Origin: Shewanella psychropiezotolerans
GTDB taxonomy: Bacteria > Pseudomonadota > Gammaproteobacteria > Enterobacterales > Shewanellaceae
Assembly: GCF_007197555.1 (NCBI RefSeq)
Contig: NZ_CP041614.1
Coordinates: forward strand, 620,001-684,000
Direction of reading: 5' to 3'
Length of the DNA: 64,000 nt
Below, one piece after another: positions 20,279 to 32,014 of the stretch. The translations under genes and the position numbers were made by a program. Every line of letters starts with the position of its first letter. Positions within the stretch are counted from its first letter, which is position 1. Under the pieces are notes generated by a model that searched no databases, had not been told where the DNA came from, and was given only the letters and a program-made list of their open reading frames with translations.

Positions 20279-21631
20279 CTATCTGAGGACCAAGTATAGG
20301 CTGCTCTTGTCACGTTTTATCTTCAATGCTACATCGCCTTGTTGATCGGCAAGTTTGGCCTTGAGAGACTTAATATTTTTTATTGGTGAGCGATTCACAC
20401 CGACAATAAGATCGCCTTTTTGTAAGCCACTGGCTGCCGCCGGCGAGTTTTGGGCCACATCGGTTATCTCGACGCCTTGCTTGCTGTTTTCTAATGCCGC
20501 GCCGGCTAGCATGGGATGAATGGCACCAGCGGCAGTTTCTGTTGTCTGACTGGTTTCCCCTAGAGTCGCGGTTACGCTGTGTTTGTCACCATCGCGGATC
20601 AAGCCAAACTCAACTTCTGCGCCTGCACCCATGGTGGCTACTTTCGCTCGCAACTCCTGGAAGCTTTTGATATTGCGTCCATTGACACTGACAATGATAT
20701 CGCCCGCCTTTATACCTGCTTTATCGGCTGCACTATCGGTCATGACCTGATCGACGAAGCCACCATGTTGGGTATTTAAGCCAAAACCTTTCGCCAGCTC
20801 ATTGGTCAGGTCTCGACCCGATACACCTAATACGCCGCGGCGGACTTCGCCGTGTTCGATGATTTGATCGACCAGGTTGTTAACCATATTGGAAGGGATC
20901 GCGAAGCCTATGCCTACGTTACCGCCGCCTGGGGCTACGATGGCGGTATTGATACCGATAAGGTTACCATTGAGGTTGACTAAGGCGCCGCCGGAATTAC
21001 CACTGTTAATTGCTGCATCGGTTTGAATGAAGTTCTCTAGCATCTCAATACCCAGGCCAGAGCGGCCCATGGCGCTGACAATGCCCGATGTCACCGTTTG
21101 GCCTAGACCGAAAGGATTACCGATAGCAACGGCAAAATCACCGACCCTGAGTTCATCGGAGTCGGCACGTTTCAACGCAACTAAGTTATCGGCTTTGATC
21201 TGCAACAAGGCGATATCTGATTCGGCATCTGTGCCGATAAGTTTTGCCTCGACCTCACGTCCATCATGCAGGCCAATTAGAATCTCGTCGGCTCCTTCAA
21301 TCACATGATTATTGGTGACGATATAGCCTTTGTCGGCGTCTATGATGACTCCCGAACCTAAGCCTCGAAATGGACGCTCCTGCACTTGCTCCCGGGGAGC
21401 ATTAGGGCCAAAAAAATATCTGAAGGCATCGGGCAGTTTCTGCTTAGAAACATGGGTCCCTGTAACTGCTACGGCAACCACAGCGGGTGTTGTGCGCGTT
21501 AGCATGGGAGCCAGACTGGGGATGGATTGTCCATCGACCGCGATTGGAATTGCTGCCTGAGAGAGGCTAGGTGCCAAAGAGAGCGATGCCGTAAGCAGGG
21601 CGGCAGAGAGTAAGCTTAATTTGGATTTCAT
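20279..21631 (-). CDS. degQ: Periplasmic serine protease DegQ (HtrA family)
   Basis: Secreted protease-chaperone of 450 residues. The signal peptide ends near SLSQA-A (26). Triad: His109 (TNNHVI), Asp139 (DAESDIAL), Ser213 (NSGNSGGAL). Two PDZ domains follow (about 260-345 and 375-448). The short loop before His109 favours DegQ over DegP. It degrades misfolded periplasmic proteins. It is a separate transcript from degS, with a terminator between them. Confidence 0.94.
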   Translation of the reverse strand: MKSKLSLLSAALLTASLSLAPSLSQAAIPIAVDGQSIPSLAPMLTRTTPAVVAVAVTGTHVSKQKLPDAFRYFFGPNAPREQVQERPFRGLGSGVIIDADKGYIVTNNHVIEGADEILIGLHDGREVEAKLIGTDAESDIALLQIKADNLVALKRADSDELRVGDFAVAIGNPFGLGQTVTSGIVSAMGRSGLGIEMLENFIQTDAAINSGNSGGALVNLNGNLIGINTAIVAPGGGNVGIGFAIPSNMVNNLVDQIIEHGEVRRGVLGVSGRDLTNELAKGFGLNTQHGGFVDQVMTDSAADKAGIKAGDIIVSVNGRNIKSFQELRAKVATMGAGAEVEFGLIRDGDKHSVTATLGETSQTTETAAGAIHPMLAGAALENSKQGVEITDVAQNSPAAASGLQKGDLIVGVNRSPIKNIKSLKAKLADQQGDVALKIKRDKSSLYLVLR

Positions 21632-21649
21632 CTATTTGTAGCTCCAATA

Positions 21650-21735
21650 TCGGATTCAGTAGTATTACTTAAGGATATAGGGATATTTTTTGCTATATCA
21701 AGAAGCAATTACGGATCTTTTGTTACTGAATCCGA
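21650..21735. other. Nested inverted repeats upstream of degQ
   Basis: The outer arms TCGGATTCAGTA (21650-21661) and TACTGAATCCGA (21724-21735) are perfect 12-mers. Within the loop, GATATAG (about 21674) pairs with CTATATC (about 21693). The structure lies between zapG and degQ, both read leftward, and ends about 20 bases before degQ. It may end zapG transcription or control degQ mRNA. It has no T-run. Confidence 0.6.
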
Positions 21736-21775
21736 CAATCGGCTGGAGATGAAAGTTCATCTTTATTAACAAATG

Positions 21776-22150
21776 TTAATTTTTTTGATTCACGATTATG
21801 ACATTTTCACTAGTGAGTTCATTGGCTTGGGTGTCTATAGAGTCTTGAGTTACTTCATGGCTAACTAAGTTAGCCAGAGGCTTAGCAGTGCTTTTGGGGG
21901 CTAAGGTGTTCGCCGCTTCATTCCACTGTTTGTTGACCTTGTTTAATTGCTCCGTAAGCTCGGCGAGTTGTTTATGGTGCAGTTCGAAATGATCTGTGAC
22001 CTCTTGCTTGTGCTGACTTAATTCTAATTTTGTCTGCTCAAAGGCTTTTCCCTTGCCATTGGGCTCACTGTTACGGGCAATGATAGTACGACCGACGTAA
22101 CCCAGTAAGATACCGAGAACGAAAGTTGCAATAACTAAGGGCCATTCCAT
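21776..22150 (-). CDS. zapG: ZapG/YhcB-family inner-membrane division protein
   Basis: DUF1043 protein of about 124 residues from ATG 22150, which follows GGAG. A longer frame to 22207 lacks a ribosome site. One N-terminal membrane helix (WPLVIATFVLGILLGYVGR) is followed by a cytoplasmic coiled coil (about 30-85) and a disordered tail. In E. coli YhcB/ZapG links cell division and envelope growth. It is divergent from zapE. Confidence 0.88.
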   Translation of the reverse strand: MEWPLVIATFVLGILLGYVGRTIIARNSEPNGKGKAFEQTKLELSQHKQEVTDHFELHHKQLAELTEQLNKVNKQWNEAANTLAPKSTAKPLANLVSHEVTQDSIDTQANELTSENVIIVNQKN

Positions 22151-22252
22151 ATAAAACTCCTTTACATCAGGAACTGAAAAATTCGAATAAATTATTATTG
22201 CTGGCATGATACCATCTAGGCGTTCATTTAAGCATTAAAGAGATTATTTTAC

Positions 22253-23358
22253 GTGTCCCAGCTAACTCCGTGGCAGCATTACCAGCAAGACTTGACTCGA
22301 GATGACTTTTCACACGATCCAGCGCAGGAACAAGCGGTAAAAAGTTTGCAGCGTGTGTTTGATGAAATTCAGCTTATCAATAGCAAGCCGAGCCTGATGA
22401 AAAGGGTATTTTCGTTTCTGGGGGCAAAACAACAAGGGGTTCAGGGGCTTTATCTCTGGGGCGGGGTTGGGCGCGGTAAAACCTACTTGATGGATACTTT
22501 CTATGAGGCTTTGCCCGGAGAGAGAAAGCTGCGGGCACACTTCCATCGTTTCATGCATCAGGTTCACTTAGATCTAGATAGCCTGAAAGGGCAGAGAGAT
22601 CCTCTATTGATCATCGCAAAGCAGATGGCTGGTAGGTATCAGGTGATCTGTTTCGATGAGTTCTTCGTGTCGGACATTACCGATGCCATGTTACTGGGTA
22701 CCTTATTTCAAGCTCTATTCAAAGAGGGGTGGCGCTGGTCGCGACATCCAACATCATTCCCGACGAACTCTACCGTAATGGATTACAGCGAGCGCGCTTT
22801 CTGCCAGCCATCGCGCTGATCAATCAACATTGCCAAATACTCAACGTGGACTCAGGAATCGATTATCGTCTGCGTACTCTGGAGCAGGCGGAAATCTATC
22901 ACTTCCCCCTCGATGTTAAGGCCGATACTAATTTACTCTCCTATTTTGATAGGTTGGCACCCGAGTCTGAGGTGTCAGTAGATGGGATAGAGATCGACGG
23001 GCGTAACATAAGTATAAGAAAACAGGCTCAAGGCGTCTTACTAGTGGATTTTCTTGCCCTATGCGATGGACCAAGAAGCCAGAGAGACTATATGGAGCTT
23101 GCCTGCCTCTACCATACTGTCTTGCTCAGCGGGGTTAAGCAGATGGGTGATAAGCTTACCGGCGACGATATTGCCCGACGTTTTCTCGCCATGGTGGATG
23201 AGTTTTACGAGCGTAATGTGAAACTCATCATTTCAGCAGAAGTCTCCCTCGAAGACATCTACACTCAGGGCTTGTTGAGTTTCGAATTCAGGCGCTGCCG
23301 CTCACGTCTCACCGAGATGCAATCCCATGATTATCTGGCTTTAGAACATCTACCATAA
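22253..23358 (+). CDS. zapE: Cell division ATPase ZapE (frameshifted as read)
   Basis: AFG1-like P-loop ATPase that interacts with FtsZ during late division. The first part (22253-22725) has Walker A GGVGRGKTYL and Walker B ICFDEF. The second (22730-23358) continues with LVATSNIIPDELYRNGLQRARFLP-type AFG1 sequence in another frame. One extra G in the G4 run at 22726-22729 joins them without loss, giving about 368 residues. GTG start at 22253. I regard it as an intact gene with a base-call error. Confidence 0.9.
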
Positions 23359-23431
23359 GATTAAATATTTGAGCTTTAAAGGCCTAGCGGGAGGAGGGAG
23401 TTATTTAAATCACCAGCACTGCAAATATTAG

Positions 23432-23459
23432 GTGATTTTTAGCTCATCTTTGTCTATAA
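23432..23459 (+). promoter_or_regulatory. Putative promoter for rplM-rpsI
   Basis: A perfect -10 hexamer TATAAT (23454-23459) lies 150 bases before rplM. The -35 region is weak (no TTGACA-like hexamer at 16-18 bp). The long leader that follows could hold an autoregulatory site, but I see no diagnostic structure. Confidence 0.4.
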
Positions 23460-23608
23460 TCCGCCACCTGCCCTCGTTACTCCATCGATTAGATGGAAGT
23501 TGTAAAGCCTAATTCTTTGCTCGAAGGGGCGGGGAATGGCACTATTTGTGTTTTTACCAATTTTGGTAAAGCATTTGAGACAGAATTTTAACATTGGGTT
23601 TTTGTAAA

Positions 23609-24040
23609 ATGAAGACTACTTTTACTGCTACACCAGAGACAGTCACTCGCGAGTGGTTTGTCGTTGACGCTGAAGGTAAAACTTTGGGTCGTATCGCTAC
23701 TGAAATTGCTTCACGTTTACGTGGCAAGCATAAGCCAGAGTATACACCTCATGTTGACACCGGTGATTACATCATCGTTATCAATGCTGAAAAAGTTACC
23801 GTCACTGGTAATAAAGCGAAAGGCAAAGTGTACTACTCGCATTCGGGTTTCATCGGTGGCATCAAGCAGATCACCTTTGAAAAGTTGCAGGCTCATAAGC
23901 CTGAAATGATTATCGAGAAAGCGGTTAAGGGTATGTTACCTAAAGGTCCTTTAGGACGTGCCATGTTCCGTAAACTTAAGGTTTACGCTGGTACAGAACA
24001 TAACCACGCTGCACAACAACCTCAAGTTCTTGATATCTAA
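23609..24040 (+). CDS. rplM: 50S ribosomal protein L13
   Basis: Ribosomal protein of 143 residues counted from ATG 23609 ([12 protein letters not shown]). A TTG 15 bases upstream extends the frame but is not needed. It has the L13 signature region [18 protein letters not shown]. It is an early assembly protein of the large subunit, in operon with rpsI 14 bases downstream. Confidence 0.97.
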   Translation: MKTTFTATPETVTREWFVVDAEGKTLGRIATEIASRLRGKHKPEYTPHVDTGDYIIVINAEKVTVTGNKAKGKVYYSHSGFIGGIKQITFEKLQAHKPEMIIEKAVKGMLPKGPLGRAMFRKLKVYAGTEHNHAAQQPQVLDI

Positions 24041-24054
24041 ACAGGATTAAGCTA

Positions 24055-24447
24055 ATGGCTGCAACTCAGTACTACGGCACTGGCCGTCGAAAAACATCTA
24101 CTGCACGCGTATTCGCGAAAGCAGGAACTGGCAACATAGTTGTCAATCAACTTCCACTAGATAAGTATTTTGGTCGTGAAACTGCTCGTATGGTTGTTCG
24201 TCAACCACTAGAGCTAGTTGAAATGACTGATAAACTAGATATCTATGTAACTGTAAAGGGCGGTGGTATCACTGGTCAAGCAGGTGCAATTCGTCACGGT
24301 ATTACCCGTGCATTGTTGGAGCTTGATGAAGCTCTACGTCCATCTCTACGTGCCGCTGGTTTCGTTACTCGTGATGCTCGTAAAGTTGAGCGTAAGAAAG
24401 TTGGTCTACGTAAAGCTCGTCGTAAGCCACAATTCTCAAAGCGTTAA
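24055..24447 (+). CDS. rpsI: 30S ribosomal protein S9
   Basis: Ribosomal protein of 130 residues with the S9 pattern [13 protein letters not shown] at the start, [15 protein letters not shown] in the middle, and the invariant basic tail ending KPQFSKR, which contacts P-site tRNA. Confidence 0.98.
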   Translation: MAATQYYGTGRRKTSTARVFAKAGTGNIVVNQLPLDKYFGRETARMVVRQPLELVEMTDKLDIYVTVKGGGITGQAGAIRHGITRALLELDEALRPSLRAAGFVTRDARKVERKKVGLRKARRKPQFSKR

Positions 24448-24466
24448 TTTTCGCTATCGAGAACTC

Positions 24467-24494
24467 AAAAAACCCAGCTTTTGCTGGGTTTTTT
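24467..24494 (+). terminator. Rho-independent terminator after rpsI
   Basis: AAACCCAGC TTTT GCTGGG followed by six T: a strong stem-loop 20 bases after the stop codon. Confidence 0.92.
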
Positions 24495-24605
24495 ATTGCC
24501 TGAAATTTATTTTTACCATCAAAAATAGCGCATAGAAAGCATCACTTTGTTAATCTAGTCTTAATCCTGTTCAAGTTTACTCTACGCTATGCGGAATTTT
24601 AAATT

Positions 24606-24794
24606 ATGTCACTACAGCTAATCATGCTAGCGTTAGGTATTGTGCTTGTTATCGAAGGAATTGGACCACTGTTATTTCCTAATCGCTGGAAAGCATATTT
24701 AAAGGATATTTCGAACCAAAATCAGCAACTTCTGCAACGTTTGGGTGGTGGTTTAGTCACCGCAGGTATCATTTTGTTGATTATTTTTTCATAA
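24606..24794 (+). CDS. DUF2065 small membrane protein (YjeT-like)
   Basis: Protein of 62 residues with two hydrophobic helices (about 3-20 and 44-61) around a conserved LLFPNRWKAYLKD loop, the DUF2065 pattern. In many gammaproteobacteria it lies just before purA, as here. Function unknown. Confidence 0.85.
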   Translation: MSLQLIMLALGIVLVIEGIGPLLFPNRWKAYLKDISNQNQQLLQRLGGGLVTAGIILLIIFS

Positions 24795-24860
24795 ATTACT
24801 TGCCTACAGCCCCTATAGATCTGCTAAAATCCCGTTTTAACCACTACCGTGCAGCAAATA

Positions 24861-26155
<1,295 letters not shown>

Positions 26156-26160
26156 TAGAA

Positions 26161-26187
26161 AGAGGCCGCATATAGCGGCCTTTTTAT
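26161..26187 (+). terminator. Rho-independent terminator after purA
   Basis: GAGGCCGC ATATA GCGGCC followed by TTTTTATT, six bases after the stop codon. Confidence 0.92.
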
Positions 26188-26347
26188 TGGTGCTGATACG
26201 GGCAGGCAGTGCTCAAGAAATGCGTTATACTGCCGATGACCTATTATGTACCCAATAGGCGAGTATTGATTAGACAAGGTATTCACCGATAATCGAGTGT
26301 CTTGTCTGATCACTACTTATGTTTATGAATTTTTCGCGAGAGAGCTC

Positions 26348-27004
26348 ATGCTACGAGAAGTGCTAAAAGTTTCATCGAAAATCATGTCGCGTTATCTGTT
26401 GTTATCGATAGTAGCGCTTACACCAGCATTGAGCTGGGCCGAGACGCGAGCCGTGGATATCTATAGTCAGGAGCAGTTAATTGAACTGATCAGGACTAAA
26501 CAATATCTTACGCGAGTCACGGGAGATGATTGTCAGTTAGTCCAGGATATTGAGGCGAGAGCCGAGGTGCTTAAACAGCCCCTATATCAATATCTTTGGG
26601 CCGAGATGCTTAATCATGGTATTTGTGTAAAAGCAAACCCACCGAGAGGGATCTCTTTACTACGTGACTCTGCAGAGCAGGGGAGCGCAGAAGCTATGCT
26701 CAGGATCGCCGAGTACTATCACGATGGACAATTTGTGATAAAAGATCGCGAGAGAGCCATTCATTATGTGATGCCCGCAGCGGCCAATGGCGATCTGCCG
26801 TCACGTATGATGTTAGTTAGACTGTTTGGTGAAGGCTATGGTAGCCCAAGAGATTTTGAGATGGGATATCACTGGCTATATAACGATGTATTTAGTGATG
26901 AGGCTACAAAACAAAAAGCCTTAGAATTATTGAAGGTGCTAGAGCAGAAGATGCCGCCCAGCGCAGTTGCCAGGGCAAAACAGGAGCACCTGAGATCCCG
27001 ATAA
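26348..27004 (+). CDS. motX: Sodium-driven flagellar motor protein MotX
   Basis: Periplasmic Sel1-repeat protein of 218 residues from ATG 26348 (GAGAG just upstream). Other in-frame starts are GTG 26297 and ATG 26384. A signal peptide ends at LSWA-E. The MotX-like region DDCQLVQDIEARAEVLKQP and two Sel1-type repeats follow, with Cys residues that may pair. In Vibrio and Shewanella MotX with MotY forms the T-ring that holds PomAB stators of the polar flagellum. Its place between purA and rnr is the usual Shewanella one. Confidence 0.88.
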   Translation: MLREVLKVSSKIMSRYLLLSIVALTPALSWAETRAVDIYSQEQLIELIRTKQYLTRVTGDDCQLVQDIEARAEVLKQPLYQYLWAEMLNHGICVKANPPRGISLLRDSAEQGSAEAMLRIAEYYHDGQFVIKDRERAIHYVMPAAANGDLPSRMMLVRLFGEGYGSPRDFEMGYHWLYNDVFSDEATKQKALELLKVLEQKMPPSAVARAKQEHLRSR

Positions 27005-27072
27005 ACAGTACCATTTACCTATTAGTAATTGGTATGACCCGGAATGTTCCGGTAAAATATTTGAGATATTGA

Positions 27073-29562
27073 ATGATCAAAGATCCGCATTTAAAGCGTG
27101 AACAAGAAAATTACGAAAACCCCATTCCAAGCCGTGAGTTTATTTTAGAATACTTACGATCAGAAAAATCCCCGTTAAACCGTGAACGCATAGCACAGGA
27201 GCTTAAACTCGAAAGTGAGGAGCAGCTTGAGGCGCTTAGACGTCGATTGCGTGCCATGGAGCGGGATGGGCAGCTTGTGTTTACCCGTGGACAGGCCTAC
27301 GGCCTCCCTGAGCGTATGGACCTGCTTACCGGTACAATTATCGGTCACAGAGATGGTTTTGGCTTCTTGAAGCTGGAGGAGGGCGGTGACGACCTCTTTA
27401 TCAATAACCGTGACATGATGATGTACTTTCACGGCGACAAGGTGCTGGCACAGAAAGCCGGAGTCGATCGTAAGGGGCGCCGCGAAGCCCGTATCGTACG
27501 CCTGGTCGAACAGAGAGCTGCCGCCCTAGTGGGACGTTTCCATCTGGATTCCGGCATGGCTTTCGTCATAGCCGATGACCGGCGCATAGGTCAAGAGATA
27601 CTCATTGCCGATGAGGACCGTAATGGTGCTCGCCAGGGTGATGTAGTGGTGCTTGAATTGACTCGTCGTCCGGGCCGCTATGTGAAGGCTGCAGGTAAAG
27701 TTACCGAAGTCTTAGGCAAGCAGCTTGCTCCGGGTATGGAGATCGAGATTGCCCTGCGTAACTACGATCTGCCACATACCTGGTCGAGTCAGATTGAGAA
27801 GAAGCTGCGCGCTATTCCCGATGAAGTGACTGAAGCTGACAAAGAGGACCGGGTTGATTTACGTCACTTGCCTTTAGTGACTATTGATGGCGAAGATGCC
27901 CGAGATTTCGACGATGCCGTTTATGCCGAAGCGAAAAAGAGCGGTGGCTGGCGTCTTTGGGTAGCGATTGCCGATGTGAGCCATTATGTGCGCACCGAAT
28001 CGGCGTTAGATAAGGAAGCACGTAGTCGAGGAAACTCGGTGTATTTCCCATCACAAGTTATCCCTATGCTGCCGGAAAAGATCTCTAATGGCTTATGTTC
28101 TTTGATGCCAGAGGTCGATCGCTTATGTATGGTTGCCGAGATGACTATCTCCGCAGCAGGTAAGCTCTCAGGATATAAATTCTATCCGGCTGTTATGCAT
28201 TCTCATGCCCGTCTGACTTATACCCAGGTTGCCGATATGCTCGAAGGCGGAGAGGTGAGTGATAAACTCAAACCTATATTCCCGCATCTGCAGACGTTGC
28301 AATCTCTGTATCTGACTCTGGATGTGACACGTGCGCAACGAGGCGCTATCGCATTTGAAACTACTGAGACTCAGTTTGTTTTCAATGCAGATCGCAAGAT
28401 TGACAGCATAGTACCGAGAAATCGTAACCAGGCCCATAAGATCATCGAAGAGTGCATGATTTTGGCTAACGTGGCATCGGCCAAGTTCGTCAAGAAGCAC
28501 AAAGGCGAAGTCTTATACCGGGTGCATGAGTCTCCATCTGAGCAGAAGCTGAGTAACTTTAAAGACTTCCTCAAGGAACGTGGCTTGACCATGGGTGGGG
28601 GGCTTGAGCCTACACCGACCGATTATCAGGCGCTGATGGAATCGATCACAGATAGGCCCGATGCCGAGCTTATCCAGATCATGTTACTACGTTCCATGAA
28701 GCAAGCGGTTTACACACCGGATAATGAAGGACACTTTGGTCTAGCCTTAGAAGCATACTCTCACTTTACTTCGCCTATTCGTCGTTATCCGGATCTTATT
28801 CTGCATCGGGTTATTCGCTTCCTGCTGGCGAAAGAACAGGGAGAAACGACAGAGAAATGGACGCCTGGTGGTGGTTATAACTATCAGCTAGAAGAGTTAG
28901 ATCTTCTTGGTGTCGAGTGTTCGACCACAGAGCGCCGCGCCGATGAGGCGACCCGTGATGTCAGCGATTGGCTCAAGTGTGAGTTTATGCAAGATCACGT
29001 GGGCGATACCTTCGACGCTGTAGTGGCCTCGGTAACTCATTTCGGCATGTTCGTCCGTCTTGATAAACTCTTTATCGATGGCTTAGTGCATATCTCAAGT
29101 TTGGGTAGCGATTACTACCAATATGATAATATGCGTCAGCGTCTGGTGGGTGAATCATCCGGTCAGGTATACCAGATAGGTGACAAGGTCACGGTGAAGG
29201 TGGCTAGCGTCAATCTGGATGACAGGCAGATTGACTTGATGATGGAAGGTGAGGAAGGTAAGTCTAAACGTCCAAGCCGTGGCAAGAAGCCAATGACTGC
29301 CAGAGAGCGAGTCAATGCAGAGGGCGCTAAGCTAGGCAAAGCAGATAAGAGCGGTAAACCTAAACGACGCGGTTCTCGCTCAAAATCAGCGGCGGGTAAA
29401 GCTTCTGCCGATTCAGCTAAAACCAATACAAGCGGTGGAGCTAAAAAGTCCGGCGCTAACACAAAAACGACGGCTAAGAAGTCGAAGGCTAAAAAGTCTT
29501 CAGCAAAAAAGGCTTCAGTAAAAAAGAGCCCCGCTAAGCGTAAAGCCAAAGCAAGCAAGTAA
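27073..29562 (+). CDS. rnr: Ribonuclease R
   Basis: 3'-to-5' exoribonuclease of 829 residues that degrades structured RNA. Order: N-terminal winged helix (about 20-80), two cold-shock domains (85-240), RNB catalytic domain (about 265-590, acidic cluster [13 protein letters not shown]), S1 domain (about 650-730), and a Lys/Ser/Ala-rich tail of about 90 residues rich in AKKS motifs. The tail is typical of gammaproteobacterial RNase R and may bind ribosomes or RNA. rlmB follows after 15 bases. Confidence 0.97.
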   Translation: MIKDPHLKREQENYENPIPSREFILEYLRSEKSPLNRERIAQELKLESEEQLEALRRRLRAMERDGQLVFTRGQAYGLPERMDLLTGTIIGHRDGFGFLKLEEGGDDLFINNRDMMMYFHGDKVLAQKAGVDRKGRREARIVRLVEQRAAALVGRFHLDSGMAFVIADDRRIGQEILIADEDRNGARQGDVVVLELTRRPGRYVKAAGKVTEVLGKQLAPGMEIEIALRNYDLPHTWSSQIEKKLRAIPDEVTEADKEDRVDLRHLPLVTIDGEDARDFDDAVYAEAKKSGGWRLWVAIADVSHYVRTESALDKEARSRGNSVYFPSQVIPMLPEKISNGLCSLMPEVDRLCMVAEMTISAAGKLSGYKFYPAVMHSHARLTYTQVADMLEGGEVSDKLKPIFPHLQTLQSLYLTLDVTRAQRGAIAFETTETQFVFNADRKIDSIVPRNRNQAHKIIEECMILANVASAKFVKKHKGEVLYRVHESPSEQKLSNFKDFLKERGLTMGGGLEPTPTDYQALMESITDRPDAELIQIMLLRSMKQAVYTPDNEGHFGLALEAYSHFTSPIRRYPDLILHRVIRFLLAKEQGETTEKWTPGGGYNYQLEELDLLGVECSTTERRADEATRDVSDWLKCEFMQDHVGDTFDAVVASVTHFGMFVRLDKLFIDGLVHISSLGSDYYQYDNMRQRLVGESSGQVYQIGDKVTVKVASVNLDDRQIDLMMEGEEGKSKRPSRGKKPMTARERVNAEGAKLGKADKSGKPKRRGSRSKSAAGKASADSAKTNTSGGAKKSGANTKTTAKKSKAKKSSAKKASVKKSPAKRKAKASK

Positions 29563-29577
29563 TAGAGACAGTAATAG

Positions 29578-30318
29578 ATGAAAAAACAAGATATCACCTT
29601 TGGTATTCACGCCGTTGAAGCGGTACTGAAATATAGCCCGGAACGCGTAATCGAACTTTGGGTACTACAGGGCCGTGATGACAAGCGTTTTATGCCGATC
29701 CTAGAGAGCGCGGCGGAGTACGGTGTCTCAGTGCAGCATGCAACACGTAAGGTATTGGATGACAAGTCAGACGGTGGTCAACATCAAGGCGTGATAGCCA
29801 GAGTCAAGGCCGTCAAGCAGCTCAATGACAAAGACTTAGCGGTCTTAGTAGAGAAGACAGAGACACCTTTCTTGCTGATCCTCGATGGTGTTACCGATCC
29901 GCACAATTTAGGTGCTTGTTTGCGTAACGCAGATGCTGCCGGTGTTCATGGGGTTATCGTGCCACGTGATAACTCTGTAGGTCTAACGCCAACGGTGAGC
30001 AAGGTTGCTTGTGGCGCTGCAGAAGTGGTGCCCCTGTTTCAGGTCACTAATCTGGCTCGCACCATGAAAAGCCTGCAAGAGAAAGGTATCTGGATTGTCG
30101 GCGCTGCGGGTGAAGCCGAGCATGACTTGTATAAAGCCGATCTTAAGGGCTCTCTGGCTATCGCCATGGGTGCCGAAGACAAGGGTCTGCGTCGTCTCAC
30201 TCGTGAAAGCTGTGATTCACTAGTTTCGATACCTATGACCGGCTCAGTGTCCAGTCTGAACGTCTCAGTGGCGACTGGGGTTTGCTTGTTTGAAGCTGTA
30301 CGCCAAAGATTGAGCTAA
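29578..30318 (+). CDS. rlmB: 23S rRNA 2'-O-methyltransferase RlmB
   Basis: SpoU-family methyltransferase of 246 residues (Gm2251 in E. coli numbering). N-terminal SpoU substrate-binding domain (about 5-80). The SPOUT domain contains [19 protein letters not shown], the GAEDKGLRR motif and the C-terminal [15 protein letters not shown] knot. It forms an operon with rnr. Confidence 0.96.
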   Translation: MKKQDITFGIHAVEAVLKYSPERVIELWVLQGRDDKRFMPILESAAEYGVSVQHATRKVLDDKSDGGQHQGVIARVKAVKQLNDKDLAVLVEKTETPFLLILDGVTDPHNLGACLRNADAAGVHGVIVPRDNSVGLTPTVSKVACGAAEVVPLFQVTNLARTMKSLQEKGIWIVGAAGEAEHDLYKADLKGSLAIAMGAEDKGLRRLTRESCDSLVSIPMTGSVSSLNVSVATGVCLFEAVRQRLS

Positions 30319-30373
30319 GTTTGTGAAAACTTAGCTATCGTCATTTTGGGAGCTTGTATCTCATAGTGCATCG

Positions 30374-30411
30374 AATGCCGATGTGGATTAGTCCTCATCG
30401 GCATTTTTGTT
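30374..30411 (+). terminator. Rho-independent terminator after rlmB
   Basis: AATGCCGATG / CATCGGCATT is a perfect 10-bp stem with a 12-nt loop, then TTTTGTTT. It closes the motX/rnr-rlmB transcripts. Confidence 0.88.
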
Positions 30412-30419
30412 TCCATCGT

Positions 30420-30900
30420 TTGATTCGATGACCGTTATCGGTGAGTGTATGAAAGGCGTACCTTCATGGTTACTTATCACCTGCCGTGGGCTTATGTGCA
30501 GATACTTCTGCAAGACGCCGCAAGTACAATCCCTGTAGGCTCTGCCAAAACGTCCCTGTTTTGGAAGCTCGCAGCCGCATATATGAACCCATCCTGTTTG
30601 CAAGACATTTGATATCAATTTTGAGAAGAGTTCATTGCACCCATATATTCGGCCTATTTATGAGGTTATGGAAGTCGTGCCTTCATTGATACATATCACC
30701 TGCTGTGGTGCCGTGCAGGGTCTTGTATGTTCCAGACATGCATAAGACATTTCCTATATTCCTATAGGTCAGATGCATCAATGTCGTGATCACATGGATG
30801 TGAATGAACGATCTTATATGCAGATACTTCTGTGGCACAGCTAGTACGTGCTTGTAAGTTTGGCCGTGACATCTTTGTCACGGTCGGTTGTTAGTGGATT
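30420..30900. repeat. Intergenic region with imperfect dispersed repeats
   Basis: This 700-bp gene-free stretch after rlmB is built from degenerate repeats. CCTTCATGGTTACTTATCAC (about 30461) is matched by a block near 30679 (CCTTCATTGATACATATCAC), each followed by CTGC(C/T)GTGG. GCAGATACTTCTG occurs near 30499 and 30821. Bases 30539-30580 are the reverse complement of a block at 33141-33180. A perfect 8-bp hairpin CCGTGACA/TGTCACGG is at 30863-30882. I see no credible coding frame. Confidence 0.6.
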
Positions 30901-31014
30901 ACAAGAAAGTTTGACCTTTATTCACTCAACTCTGTTTGTATTAGTTACAAAAATTATTTTTATACTAATTTTCCATATTGCGATTTCTTTTGTTTTTTAT
31001 CAGGAATTGATGTT

Positions 31015-31924
31015 TCAAGTCTGAACGCTTTTTGATCGTTGTTTCAGGTAGGGGTAAGCATTGCTGATAAGTACGCCAGCGCCAACTAAGGCAATCCCCA
31101 CCACCTGAATCCATTGGACTTGGGTACCCGCAAGCACTGAAATAACCAGGGTAAAGATTGGCATGATATTGAAAATTGAGGTGACCTTGTGTGGACCTAG
31201 TACAAATGCTCCTTTCATCCAGAAGTAGTAGGCTAGCAGAGTGCCACATAGTCCCATATACACGATCAGTATGGTGTCTTTAAATGTCAGCAGAGAGAGG
31301 CCATTGAGAAAGTCCCCTTGACAGCAGCGATTATTAGCATTTGAAGTGCACCCAGACACATCATCCATCGTAGCTGTTGGCCGATCGGAATATTGGGTGT
31401 CCAGCGTTTTGAAAGAATTGTATACAGGCAGCCACTCGTGAGGGCGACAACCATCAGTAGATCGCCAGAGTTAAATGATAGAGATAGTATATTTCCACCA
31501 GTGATAACTAAGAGCACACCCACAATGCTGACGAGCGCCCCTGCAATGTTGAAACGAGAAATAGGTGTTTTTAGCAGTAGTGCTGACAGCAGTATTCCTG
31601 CGAGAGGCATGTTTGCCATAACTACTGATGCATTAACTGCCTGAGTGTATTTCATCGCGAAGAAAATGGAGAAATTTTGAATGGTGACACCAATGGTCGC
31701 GATAACAAACAGAGCGTATTTGTTCCTTCTTGTCAGCGAAATTTCATTTGATTGGTATCGTGTAGCCCTTAGGCCAACTAAAACTAGAGCTGCAACGGTA
31801 AAGCGCAGAGCTGCTGACAGTAGGGGAGATATTTCGGGGTGATTGCTTTAATCGCATTAAAGTTACTGGCCCAGAAAAAGATTGCAACGATAATCCCAGC
31901 CCAGACATAATTATTTTTAGACAT
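31015..31924 (-). CDS. EamA/DMT-superfamily permease (two frameshifts as read)
   Basis: Ten-helix drug/metabolite transporter in three frame pieces. It starts at ATG 31924 (MSKNNYVWAG) with GAGG upstream. The first shift is at the four-base run 31823-31826 and the second at 31314-31317. Adding one base to each run gives a continuous EamA protein of about 303 residues with two EamA repeats (ASNFNAIKAITP in the first, LAYYFWMKGAFVLGP in the second). Probably intact in the cell. Substrate unknown. The divergent LysR gene is probably its regulator. Confidence 0.82.
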
Positions 31925-32014
31925 ATATACCTCAGTGTTTTGACTTGTTGGTATAAGGGTATATATTTCAATCATGATATTTAATGGCCAATATTGGGAG
32001 TTCATATCTCAAAT

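Noticed and set aside
29163-29597. 144-codon leftward ORF over the end of rnr
   Set aside because: Antisense of the Lys/Ala-rich RNase R tail, whose composition leaves the opposite strand open.
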